Of a stretch of DNA of 64,000 bases, positions 1-11,601 are shown one piece after another; position 1 is the stretch's first letter; every line of letters starts with the position of its first letter. Made by a program: the position numbers and the translations under genes. Below the pieces are notes generated by a model. The model was not told the DNA's origin. It saw only the letters and a list, made by a program, of their open reading frames with translations, and did not search any database. The stretch spans positions 18,839,810 to 18,903,809 of the forward strand of contig CM022673.1 in the NCBI GenBank assembly GCA_012295275.1, given 5' to 3'. The DNA is from Chrysomallon squamiferum. Lineage: Eukaryota; Mollusca; Gastropoda; Neomphalida; Peltospiridae.

Positions 1-3000
1 CAATACATCACACAAGATTTGTTTATGATTTGTTTGTGAATATTTTTATTGATAAATTATTAAACAACTCCATTATTAACCAAATACATTTGTATATTCA
101 ATTAAATTTTATAATTTATTTTTTTTTTTTATTTATTTATCTAAATTTTCATTTTCATGAAGTAATTATATCATTCCACAGTATAAAATATCATCAGAAA
201 GTGTTTCAGACAATTAATTATGTCTTTAGTATTATTCTGCTTTCCATTACAGCTTTTTTCTTCTTTTTTTCCCTTGTTTGTCTAGTCCTCTATTGATTTC
301 TTACTCTGGTCTATCATACATATTTATTAAAACAGTTACTTGTTTTTGTTTCAGTAATTTCAACAGATATATGTTTAAAAAGAACAACAAAAATAAAAAC
401 TACTAAGATTCTTAACATAACTGAATGGCCTGCTCAGCAGATGAAATATGTGCACAAACCATAAACATGTTAATGAGTCAGTTTATATATTAATTACCAT
501 TATCATCCAGCAGAAATTAAGTAAATTGTAAATAAACTATAACTCCAGAGGAAAATGTTTTGATAAAACCATTCAAAGTAAAACAGTTATATAATTAATT
601 ATTAAATTTAAATATGACAAGAATTTTTTTAATATAAAAATGCAAGGAAATCAAATTTTACATGATCTGATTCATATTCATTAATGTTAACGTGTATTTA
701 TCTCAAAAAGGTCAGAAGCTGGAAGTACCACATGTTTGGCACGCAGATTTTCAGTATCTAATAAAGCATATATATATATATATGAAATAATCAGGATACT
801 CCAGAAGGAGGTATAATGTAGAAGTTATCTACTGCTTGGCACAGATGGGAGGAACCCTGTAGATTTGATAGAAACTTATCTCATATCGTTTTTATAACTG
901 CTTTCATAAGAATAGTGTATTTATTTCAGTATGCTCTGAACATAAGGAATATGTAACTTACGAAATTATTGTGTGTGTGTGTGTGTATTTATATATACTT
1001 TTTTCTTTTTTTTTTTTTTCACATAGCATTTTATTGATAAGGAATACAGTTTTCATCTGTTACAGCTCTTTACCTGTGTGTGTATATATATATATATATA
1101 TAAAACAGTTATATATATATGTGCCAGACTGTATATACTGTAGATATACATTTATTTTTTGTGTATGTGTATTGGTCGGTTTATACCTAGTGGTTAATTG
1201 CTACTACTGACATTGTTGAGATTTTGCAGACAATGGTGTTTTCTTTGTAAAATGAAATATCGGTCACTGACTGAACATATTAATTAAAACATAAAACAGT
1301 TATCTGGATAAACTGAAGATATGAGATTGGGCTAAACAACAGATTCCAGAAGGTTATAGAGATTCTTGTAACATTAATGCAGATACCATTCTATCTAATT
1401 AAGATATATAACAATTTGTGTTTTGTTTGTTTTGTTTTAAATCTGTTGTCAAAAAATGAAAATTATAATTCTGATTTTCATCTTTTTTATCTCTGGTGGA
1501 TTAATTAGAAATAGTTCTCAGTAATTTCTTAAGTCACATTTTGTCAGATTTAATTCAACAAGTCTTGTAATTTAGATATCATGCCTAACCTTGAATGAAA
1601 AGAACAACAGTTGTCTCGTCATTTATACAATTTTAACTTTCATCATTAAAAATATTAATAAGATAGATTGTTTCTGCTGGTTGTGTAAATATGTTTGTTA
1701 GTCATGGACCAGATTTTCAACATTAACTAAACACACTGTCATTTGTGAAGTGAGAAAGATAGACTATGAATGTTGTTAAATTGATAAAATCCTTGTAAAT
1801 TTCAGTCTTTCTTAATTTCAGACATCATCCATTGGTTCATTTAGCTACAAAAAATGACTTAATTAAAATAATTATTTTCACTAATTTTCATTAATTTGAA
1901 CTTTCCATTCTGATTTTAGTAGTTTGTTAAATTGAATAATGTCTTCTAATTAAAGTTATACAATAAATTTTCAGTATTCCATTTAAAAACGTCTTCAAAA
2001 TACAAATTGACATCAGATAAACAAATTAAAAGTGGCCCAAGGCAAGGAAACCAAGAAAAACAATAAAATAAATAATAAAAGACATGTACAAAATAAAGAA
2101 AATTAGCAATTCTTTTTAATTTCTTTCATTTTTCTTTATTCATTCTTCAAATCTCAGTTTTCAAGTCCTTGCAGTAAGTTATTGCTTTGAAAGCCCAAGA
2201 CAATTCTGTTGAGTGATGGTATCAGGCCATCTGAAGAAAGGTGGAAGGTTTTTTTCTTTTCATTTGATTGATGGCAAATGGAAGCAAGTGTGCCTTATCA
2301 ACACTCAGCAACAAAGCATCTCTGATGGACAAATTCACTAGTGAGCACTAAACTCAACCCTGGACATGTTGTGTAGTCAATTAATTAAAGGATAAAGTTC
2401 ACCTTGTGGTTGTGATACAACAAGAAATGCTTTACATGAAAAGGCTGACATTTTTTTGTTTTTGTTTTTTTGTTCAGGTGAAAAACATAGCACATATGTT
2501 TAGTGCATACCTTCAATGTATCAGACAAATATGTGTTTTTATATCCTAGTTGGATGAGTAAAATTTTGTTTTATATTTGAAGATGTCCTAATAAAATTAA
2601 CATAGTGGAAGTTAATACCAGACCTGAAATTACAGCCAGTTAAATCACCATACGCACACAGATTTTATTACAACTGAAATGTGAGAACACTTTTTTTGTT
2701 ACTGAATTAAGACAACACACACACACACTTAGAGGATATGTGTATATAAATGTTACTTATCTAATATGACTTTAAAAAAATTAGTATTGTATCGCAAAGA
2801 AATTTTTAACTAAAAAGAACAAGCCTTCTATTTAAATACTTTTCCAAATTATATAATGAAGAAATATTTAATTAAAAACAATATTCTCAATATTTCTGCA
2901 GTATAATAATGTCTGTAAAGTGAACATTGTAAATATTAGATTAATGATTTTATTTTACCTTTAGAGTCACTGGATAATCATTTTAAAAAATCTAAATATT

Positions 3001-3911
3001 TTAACTAAATAGATATTTGACCATGCAACATGATGCTATTTGTGATTTTCCATTTAGTTGGAATATGTCAGTATCTATTATATGCTCAGTGGAATTGAGG
3101 GAAAATTCAAACCAGCTTTTTGTTTCAGTTGGAAGTAAGGTGATCAGGTTGTGCATGTTGTTAACATTCACTGATTTAACTTGTATTACTTGTTGCTGTA
3201 CTGCTCACATTTGAAATTGTGTCACTTGAATTGTTAAAAGCAGAAGGTAGCAGTCAAAGTTATACAGTTATATTTCAAAAACAAAATTGTGAAATTTCAA
3301 CTTTTAATTGTTATCTCAGTAGACATTAAACTGAAAAAACCTAATGCTCAAGTTCACACACACACACACATACATGATTAAAATAAAATTAGGAAATACA
3401 TGTTTAGATTAAAACATTTAAAACTGATAATGTAAGTCGTTTTATTTATTTTTATTGTCTAACTTCTATTTCCATGACCTGCAACTTTATTATATTTAAT
3501 TTTTGATTTTTTAATTTAATTATTATTTTATTATAGTAGTTTTTTTATTTATTATTTAATTATCAATTTTAACAATATATTAATATTTATTTGAAAGATT
3601 TGTCCCAGAATCTGCGTATTGTAAGTTGAGATGTTTTAACACTTGTAAGTAAAAACGTACTGATTACTGCCTGAAATACAAGTAACATAAGTGGTATATA
3701 AAATATATATACCAGCTTCTTTTTTAATCTTAGTGACCAACATTTCCTTCTTCCCACACAAATATACTTACTATAAGTTCATTAATCTTTTTCCTTCCTC
3801 AGCTGTTTCAAACATTTCTTCATATCAAGTTACATTTAGTGTTATCCACTTTCCTTTTGAGCTTTCTTAACTCTTTGATATGCATAAAACATATTCTATC
3901 AAAGACCCAGT

Positions 3912-3918
3912 AAAAAAA

Positions 3919-3937
<19 letters not shown>
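3912..3937. repeat. A26 homopolymer
   Basis: Uninterrupted A run followed by a GAAA-rich tail. No retroposon body recognised upstream. Confidence 0.9.
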
Positions 3938-3950
<13 letters not shown>

Positions 3951-4218
3951 TGATGAGAAATTGTTTTTAAATTTTATTATATAATTTTTTTTATATAATT
4001 TAATAAAGAAATAACTAACAGTTTCGTAGGCAACTTGCCAAACAAGTTAATTACATTTTTTGTTTGTTTAAATATCAGATTAATTCTTGATGAAGCAATA
4101 GTAAGTTTAATAAAAATTATTTTCATAGTTTTCATTCAGTTCTGAATGGGTTACCATTTCAAAAATGTGACTGATTAAATCAAATGATTAAAATATAAGC
4201 AACTAGGTTTAGAGAAAA

Positions 4219-4315
4219 AGAGAGCGAGAGAGAGAGAGAGAGAGAGAGATTTTAATATATTTAAATATATTTAGGTGAAACAAAAATAAGTAAAAAAAAA
4301 AAAAAAAAAAAAAAA
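4219..4315. repeat. (GA)n and A24 tracts
   Basis: A (GA)n stretch at about 4219-4249 and an A24 run at 4292-4315 lie within 100 bp of each other. Confidence 0.9.
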
Positions 4316-4396
4316 GTAAATTGAGAATAAAAGTTATGAATAAATTAAATTTATCCTACAACTATAAGGAAGTAATTACAAAAGGCTATAGAGACT

Positions 4397-4444
4397 GAGC
4401 AACTGGAAATCTCATATGGAGAGCAACTGGAAATCTCATATGGA
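4397..4444. repeat. Perfect 24-bp tandem duplication
   Basis: Two identical 24-bp copies starting GAGCAACTGGAAATCTCATA, at 4397-4420 and 4421-4444. Confidence 0.9.
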
Positions 4445-6052
4445 CACTTTATCATACGTTACTGTTATTATTAATTTTGAAGAACTGAAATATAGTTCTT
4501 TTTAATTAAACATACCTTTCAGGTGGGGTTTTGTTTTTACTATACTGATGCAGATATTTACATAACATAAGTGGCTTGTAGACATTAAAATAATATTGTA
4601 ATTATATTTTTATCTAACTCAAACCAGTGAAAAGATTTAAATAAGACAGAATTTTCAAAAAAAATTCAATTTGTTTACCATGCTAATATTTAAAATATAT
4701 ATACATCTAAAAGCTTTGATTTTATTCTTTTTCTTAAAAAAAAATAATAATAATAATATTTTAAAAAAAGGCAAATTTTCTGAACCCAGTTTAAAAATAC
4801 ATTTCAGTTTCTAGCAGAAAGGTTATTTCAAGATTTTTGCACCTGTTAAGTTCAGCTTGCTGCTTTGGAATTAATTTTTTTTTTTTTTTATGTACCAGTA
4901 CATGGCCAATGTTAAGCATATTTCTTACTCAGAAAGGTTGCTTATGTATCATTTTTATTTGTGTGTGTGTGTACATGTGTACTTACAGTATTTAATTCAG
5001 AGTAAACTGAGGTTTGTTATAAATATTATTTATTTAACTTCTTTAAATAGTTTTCAGTCAAAACAGTGAGTTTGGTATAGTATGTGTATGTGTGCATGTG
5101 CATATATTTGAAAGTGTTTGTATACATGTATGCATTTAGAAAAAGGTAAATAGCTAGGGTAGTTAAAATAATACATTTTTCAAAAACATTAATAATTAAA
5201 CAAAACAAAAAAATACTTATTCACTAATGTCTTCTGTATTTAAACCTGCTTTTATATAATAATATGCATTCAATTTTCCTGCTGGTTAGTTAATAACTAT
5301 ACTAATTTATTTAAATAGTTTTCTGTAAGTGGAGGACAAATAGTGAAAGTATAAATCATCCTTGTAGACTGAGCCTTCACACATTTCTCACAATAATGGC
5401 TAAACAATTGTATTGGTATAATAAGAGCTGAAATAAATGTGTATGCTGTTACATTTAAAAAAAAAAAAAAAAAAAAACTCATTCATTATTATGTGCTATT
5501 TTAACAGTAAGTATTTAAAACATTAATTTTGTTTCATTGTATCAGTTAAAAAAAAAAACGTTGCTCCTGTATTACCAGTATATTTTTTTTAAATGTTCTA
5601 GAATTTATTATCAAAATTAATCTATTTAGAAATGGTGATAATTATTAAAAATTTGCTTGAGACCTTTTCAGATAAACCTAAATTTGTTGAATATTAAATT
5701 ATCTATCTATCTAAATATTAGATTAAAAAAAAGAAAACCCCATAAAAAGTTGTTTTTAAAATGTCTTGCAAAAATTTATTTATAACTGATAGTGATTTTA
5801 GATATTACCATATTTCATATGTGTGTGGGTGTGTATATGTGTATATACTGATTGTCTGAATATGTTACAGCAGTGATTTCATTATTGTTAATAAACTTTT
5901 GTACATTTATCATAACATCAGAACTCTCTGTGTGTATGTGTGCATCTCATATGCAGTACAGCTTTTTATAATCTGCAAATAACCTTTCAGTTAATAAAAA
6001 CATAAATTTGCAATTTGTCACAAATGTAATTATTATAATTATTTTGTTAAAG

Positions 6053-6242
6053 GGTCATTCCATGTCAATTCAACTCCCAAAAAACAAAATTTAAACCTGA
6101 CCGTCTCAGATTTTTATAAAACTTCTTATACTTGTTGACTGGGATCCCACATTTGTGGATCATGTGACCTTGAGATGACCTTTCCCTTATGTTAACTAAA
6201 ACATATAAAAGTTTCCTGGGTGTAATATTTTTTGTTTACCCA
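6053..6242 (+). repeat. Left inverted arm of the 6-7.7 kb transposon
   Basis: Pairs with 7268-7722 on the other strand in two blocks. It is about 240 bp shorter than the right arm because the sequence between GGGATCC (6141-6147) and the GTGGATCATG block lacks the counterpart of about 7390-7630. Confidence 0.8.
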
Positions 6243-6499
6243 CAATATAGATTTAAAAAATGCACGTCCATGAAAACACCTTTTTCTGCCATTAACATCT
6301 GATTAACCAAAACCTGAATGATCAATTCTGGATGCTAGGAATTACCATCTCTCTTGATCACCAAGTTAGACATTGTAGGCCTACATGTATGATCATATGA
6401 TATCAAACTACTTACCTCATTGCCTTCTCACTAGTTTAGCAGTCACAGAATCATTCAGTAACCCACTTCCCCCATAGTCTTGCAATTCTAGCATCCTTT

Positions 6500-7286
6500 T
6501 TACTCAGAGAGTACATCTATCAGGAAGATGCAATAACAGGTGTATCAATGACACAGAATATGTTCCTTTCACTAATCCAACAAGGGTCTTCTTTGTTTGG
6601 CCAGTAAAATAACTTAGAACGTCTGTGAGGGTGCATGCTCTTCTGAAATTTCCTCAACTAGCCCAACCCATGCCTCATGGTCATTCAGACAACAAACATA
6701 GTTTTGCTTCTTGGCTTAAATGGAAGGCTCCTATGGTAACTCATCCTCATATCATCCTCAGAATCCTGGACAGTTACTAGTTCTGGTGGGTCACTCTGCA
6801 GGCTCAGCTTGTAGGCATGCATCTTTGATTTAGATAATGGAACTAACCTGTGAAACTGCTGGGTTCCCTTGACTGTTTTGGCCTCTTGAAACCTCCCTTG
6901 TAGTTACAACTCATGCTTTGCTATGTGGTCTGGTGTGATGTTGAAGAAGTGAATGCCTGGAATATTCTTGATGCAGAAAACTGTGATAGCCTCACTGGTC
7001 AGGATTGGGTCAGCAAACTCTTCACCATCCCCCCAATTCCATCATAGGCACTTTTGCTGTTGCTTGTTACAAAAAAGTTCCATTCACCTTCCAAACCCAA
7101 AGTCCTCTTCATGATGGCACAGGTTAATACAATTGTTCTTATTTTTATATGTTCCAGGACAGCCATCAGTGAAATAATGAATCTTTTTCACATGAGGAAA
7201 CTCAGTCTGAAGATATGGAATAACAACACTCCAAAAAGCATATACAGTTACAGATGTCTGTATTATGGCTAAACAAAAAATATTAC
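6500..7286 (-). pseudogene. Degenerate transposase-like gene inside the transposon
   Basis: On the minus strand an open stretch reads IPYLQTEFPHVKKIHYFTDG then CPGTYKNKNNCINLCHHEED. It shifts frame near 7098 into EWNFFVTSNSKSAYDGIGGM, then shows stops and further shifts. A downstream remnant at about 6609-6523 reads FYWPNKEDPCWISERNIFCV. The pattern of FTDG..YKN..NLCHHEEDFG, EW.FF.TS..K...DG.GG.VK and a C-terminal WP.KED..W motif matches a recurrent family of long uncharacterised proteins in invertebrate genomes; that match is from memory. Linkage to inverted termini here supports a transposase. Several frameshifts and stops make it non-functional. Confidence 0.7.
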
Positions 7287-7722
7287 ACCCAGGAAACTTT
7301 TACATGTTTTAGTCAACATGTGGGAGATTAAATTTCAATAAAGGTCATTTCAAGGTCACATGATCCACAGGGTCAATTTCGAGGTCTTAGCAAAAGTCAG
7401 AAGGTCAGTGTACCCCAGAATTTTCCAAACTGAACAATAATGGCAGATTTGGAATCCTTGTTGTGTTGCCTGTTCAACAATACCAATTTTATGAAGATTG
7501 GCCCCATAGTTCCCAAGTTAAGAGGGTTCAAAGGTTGGTGGTCATGCCCATTTTTGCCAAAATTTTCAAAAATTTTCTGGCCATATCTCCCACGCCACTG
7601 GTCCGATTAGCCTAATATTTCAGATTTGGTGCTGTAGGATACCAGTCAACAAGTATACCAAGTTTCGTAAAAATCTGAGACAGTCAGGTTTAACCCATTG
7701 CGTGATTAGACACAGAATGACC
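7268..7722 (-). repeat. Right inverted arm of the 6-7.7 kb transposon
   Basis: Longer arm, with terminal block 7637-7722 and inner block about 7268-7362 complementary to the left arm. The intervening 7390-7630 has no partner on the left, so it is either ancestral arm sequence deleted on the left or right-end-specific DNA. Confidence 0.8.
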
Positions 7723-7770
7723 ATAAATGATTTCTTTTTATTCAGTGTTTACATATATATTAATAGGTTT

Positions 7771-7823
7771 TTATTTATTTATTTATTTATTTATTTACTA
7801 CTATTATTATTACTATTACTATA
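7771..7823. repeat. (TTTA)n followed by TTA/TTAC microsatellite
   Basis: About seven TTTA units, then imperfect trinucleotides, 50 bp outside the transposon's right end. Confidence 0.85.
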
Positions 7824-8099
7824 TCAGATATTTTGCCCACTTTTTACATTCATACGGAACATGTTTACTACATTCGATTGAGTTAGATGAAAACTATTAC
7901 CATGTCACAAAGCAAATGGCTCAATCATATAAACAAGCATATATTTAACATGAGTTAAAAACTTATTGTAAAACTGAAAAATATTGAAAATTTTAAAAAA
8001 TATTTGATCTAGAGAGATCCATATTTTAAATTTGATCTGTTTGTGACGCCTAGAAGATGTTAGTTGAAAATGACAAGCTAGTCAAAGGCAGTCTCTCAG

Positions 8100-8155
8100 G
8101 AGATTTGAACCACTGACATTAGCTTGAAAATCTTGCATTATAACCATCTGCAGTC
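8100..8155 (-). repeat. Possible tRNA-derived SINE or tRNA pseudogene relic
   Basis: Read on the minus strand, CAGATGGTTATAATGCA resembles a tRNA D-arm (box A region) and, about 30 bases later, GGTTCAAATCTCC (8111-8099) resembles box B and the T-loop. Spacing is right for a tRNA promoter, but the anticodon and acceptor stems do not pair, so it is not an intact tRNA gene. Family and full length cannot be defined from one copy. Confidence 0.35.
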
Positions 8156-10364
8156 ATATATCAAAGATAATTTGATTTACACTGATAAATTATTCCATAG
8201 ATTAGATTTTTTAGAGAATTGACTGTGAGCACCAATGAAAATGAGCGGTTTGACAGAAGACTAAAGTAAATTGAATTATCTCATGTAGCAGATTGTTACA
8301 TATACTAGATATCTTCCTTCACTTGATTGCTGTTCTGCATATATTATTATAGATAATATAATATTCATGTTTTCTTTGGAACTGAAATAAAATAATAAAA
8401 TTTGAAGTTCTATTGTTATTTTTTATGTTCATGTCATTCTAGAAGGAAGAGAAGATATGGTTGGCAATTTTATATGTATACATGTGTTATCTATGCATTT
8501 GTATGTATGTATGTATGTATGTATGTAAGTAAGTTTCTGTGTGTGTTTGTATGTATGTATGTATTTATGGTATGTGAGTATACATTTAATTTTTATTTTT
8601 CAACCTGACAGTCATAATTATTCACACAAAATCAAGAATACAAAATGAAATATTTTTGAAAAAGTAGGTCTGTAAATTAACTCACGTAATTTTAAAATTT
8701 TTATCATCATTTACAAATGTCTTTCATGATAACATCTTTGTTTATACAAATAAAACAGCAGCAGATTATATTTTGTAAAATAGATTCTTGTCAGTTTTTC
8801 ATTTGAATAATTTTGTAACATCTTTTTCAAACTGTAATGTTTAAATTATAATTATACTCACTTTGAATAATGTTTTCATTCTTGATTAGCCTATCAGTTA
8901 AAAAGAAATAATTTCTTTTCTATTAATGTCAGTTACATTTGAATGTGTCATACAGATGTAGTTATTTTTTTAGTTTTTGTGAATTTGTATTAAGTAGATC
9001 ATACATAATGATAAATTGAAAGTGAAGGTAGAAGGACATGTTTTTATACAGTTTTTTCTTTCTTCCTTTCTATTCTTTTTGTTTGTTTGTTTATTTATTT
9101 ATTTATTTATTTATCTATCTATCTATCTATTTATTTAAATTGTTATGGTATTTATTTTACTTCATTTTAACCTCTCTTTTTTTCAGGAAAGTTTCCATTA
9201 AATATTTTTTTCACATTAGTAATATCTGTTGGTATTTGATATTTATTCTGACATGACTATTTTAAAATTGTAATGGTACATTACTGAGTACAGACAGTAA
9301 CCTACAAAAAAAAAATTAAAAAATTGCTTATAAAATACAAAAAAAATTATAAATTGATCAATTGTTTATTTTTTATTTGTGTTTTCTTTTCTTCTTTTAT
9401 TCTAATAATAATTATTATATTTTATTTTATTTTACTTTTTATATATATATTTTGTTGTTTTTGTTTACTAATGACAATAGTTAATGATGAAGACAAAGGA
9501 GGTGAATTATTATCAGGACATTTCTATTTTTTGCTATTACCTGAGTGAACCAAATAAATGTTTATTCATTCACTGTACTAACACGGTCAGTTGTTTCATA
9601 ATTAGCAACTTATTCTTGCATCAGTTTCATTCTTTGAAACCCTTACCAGCACAAGGATCTATTAACAACATTAGCAGCATCATGGACTGTCATAATAGTA
9701 TTTAATTGAAGTAATGATAAATGACTTGAGTTCTTCACAGCATTGAATATGATCAGTGTTATTGATTCAGTTTGATAATGGATCTATTTCTAGACCTTAT
9801 GTTTTCTTATCTTTTTATCACAGAGCAATTTTTGTTTTGTTTTATTTTTAAACCCATTATCACTAACATGAAGAGAGCAGTTTAGAAACTAAAATTCAAG
9901 ATATGGATGGGATACAATGTGTGTGTTTTTTTTGTTTGTTTGTTTTTTCTGTGTTTGTGTTAAAACATTTCAGCACCTCTTCACACCTCTGTGAAAACAA
10001 CACAGATGTTGAAATATTATGTCAGTATGTACTGAAAGTGGTTGCAGTTGGCTAATTCTGTGTACTGTTTCCATAGTGTCCAGGGCAGCCTGCTACAGTA
10101 AGACCTGTGAAAGAGAGTTAATATTTCATGATAGGGTATAGTTTAACAAAGATTCCCAGTATTGATTGTGCCTTCTGTGATGTCTGTAAAATAGGTTTGT
10201 GTATATAAAAAGCTCATCAATCTGAGAAAGAATAATTAAAACGTGTTGACATCTGAATAATAAAGCTGCATCAAAACAGCTGACTTGATCAATTAACATT
10301 TACTCTTTCTGAAGGTGTGCACAAATAAAATAGGTTCCGTGGAAGATATCCACAATTGAGTTAT

Positions 10365-10394
10365 CCCACTCTCCAGAATCCCACTCTCCAGAAT
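10365..10394. repeat. 15-bp tandem duplication
   Basis: CCCACTCTCCAGAAT occurs twice in perfect tandem. Confidence 0.85.
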
Positions 10395-11062
10395 CCATGC
10401 TGATGAAAAAAGAACACAGTATACAATTAACTGAAAACCTGATTCTCACAATAACTAAAGGATACAGCACCAACAGCAGGTAATAGGGTGTTTTCTAACT
10501 GCATGGAAAGCGGGAGTGTTACCGAGGAAACTTTATGGATTTTATCATATTGGTGTTTGCCTTATTCTTGTAATGGTCGTCATTATACCTGCATTGCAGC
10601 TCATTTCAGTCAATTACATGCTATTAATCCATGATTTTGTGATATTGACGTACACATGTTGCTCGCATCAGACAGCTTCCTATATTTACTGTACTAGTGG
10701 GCAACACTGAGATGATTTTAACACATCGTTATGTAAACACTGAAACTGATGCTTTATTAAACAATGAAAATCTACGTGTTTTTTTAATTGGAAAATTGAC
10801 TATGTGCTTTTGTTGACATCAGTGTTTTGAAAAGAAGGAAAAATTGTCAATGGCTATAATGTGATAGGAAATTTGATACAATTTTAGATTCAGAATACAT
10901 TTGGATGAAAATATTTATATATATTTATATGTTTTTAAGGCAAACTAAAATGATTTTTAAATATGGAATCAAACAATAAAACTGTTGTTTTAATGGAATT
11001 ATTTCTAAAGACATTGTGTCATTTGACTCCAGTGTTGGAGGACTGTGTTTGAATTTTCCTCA

Positions 11063-11170
11063 ATGGCTAACGGTTTTAATGTGTGTTTGGATTATCGGCT
11101 TCGTGGATTGGATTACGTTGTTGGTTACTTGAAAAGGGGAGACGGGAAGCATCTGAGACAAGCTGTTATT
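11063..11170 (+). CDS. Candidate alternative first coding exon of liprin-alpha (36 codons)
   Basis: An ATG with G at +4 opens 36 codons starting MANGFNVCLDYRLRG. The reading frame ends exactly at a strong donor, ATT|GTGAGT, in phase 0. The first recognised liprin exon (13034) also starts in phase 0, so the two would fuse in frame. Several CpGs (acgg, tcgg, cgtg, acgt, acggg) sit in about 100 bp of otherwise CpG-poor DNA, as in coding sequence. An in-frame TGA lies upstream at 11024. I do not recognise the peptide; it is not the usual liprin N-terminus. It could be an alternative promoter-exon, a tiny unrelated exon, or chance. A one-in-three phase match is weak support. Confidence 0.4.
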
Positions 11171-11564
11171 GTGAGTTTGACTTTGAAAGTTAACCTCAAA
11201 TATTGTTTTGTTTGTCTCAAAATATTTTTAGGTTCATTCAGATGTTGTTAAAAATTGTTTATATAAACAAGTTTTGGCATTTATTAAATGATATGTCAGT
11301 TTAGTTTTTATATTCTAATATTTGGTATCAATATTTTGACATGAACTAAATTATTTTATTGAAAGTAAGTTGAAATTTAAAGTGAAATAAAATTTAAAAA
11401 AAACAAGTTTTTTATTCAAAAACATTTTTATCTAAGGATTACATTTTATTATAGTTTTGTTTATATTAATAATAAAAAGCTAGTAATTAAATTTACGAAT
11501 GCTAATATAGATATTTCAGAGAAGCTATTTTGCAAAATGTATTCCTCCTGTGACAAACAATTGA

Positions 11565-11601
<37 letters not shown>

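Larger units (their letters stand above)
1..6052. other. AT-rich non-coding region upstream
   Basis: No coding sequence recognised on either strand. It is probably either the liprin-alpha 5' intron or intergenic DNA. It contains (TA)n at about 768-783 and 1083-1101, (GT)8 at 971-986, A26 at 3912-3937, (GA)n at about 4219-4249, A24 at 4292-4315, a 24-bp tandem duplication at 4397-4444 and A21 at about 5457-5477. A GC-richer stretch at about 2180-2420 may be a decayed repeat but has no recognisable ends. Confidence 0.7.
6053..7722 (-). mobile_element. DNA transposon, about 1.67 kb, with long inverted arms and dead transposase-like gene
   Basis: The ends are inverted: GGTCATTCCATGTC at the left pairs with GGTCATTCTGTGTC read from the right. 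After a divergent gap, AAACCTGACCGTCTCAGATT (6093-6112) and about 30 further bases pair with the right arm down to about 7637. A second paired block follows: left 6156-6242 against right about 7268-7362, sharing GTGGATCATGTGACCTTGA and AAAAGTTTCCTGGGTGTAAT. The interior carries a broken minus-strand gene. The element is visibly GC-richer than its surroundings. Its target-site duplication is not clear (TAAA lies on each side but is one base off at the right). Superfamily not assigned. Confidence 0.85.
7723..11062. other. AT-rich non-coding region between transposon and candidate first exon
   Basis: Nothing coding recognised. It holds (TTTA)n plus TTA-type repeats at 7771-7823, (GTAT)n at 8501-8527, (TTTA)/(CTAT)n at 9079-9136, a possible tRNA-derived relic at 8100-8155 and a 15-bp tandem duplication at 10365-10394. 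Confidence 0.7.

Noticed and set aside
7054-7272. Plus-strand frame inside the transposon
   Set aside because: It is the antisense shadow of the minus-strand transposase-like gene.
10516-10710. Hydrophobic 64-codon frame that could look like a membrane peptide
   Set aside because: It starts at GTG, lacks splice or promoter support, and AT-rich DNA gives such Ile/Leu-rich frames by chance.
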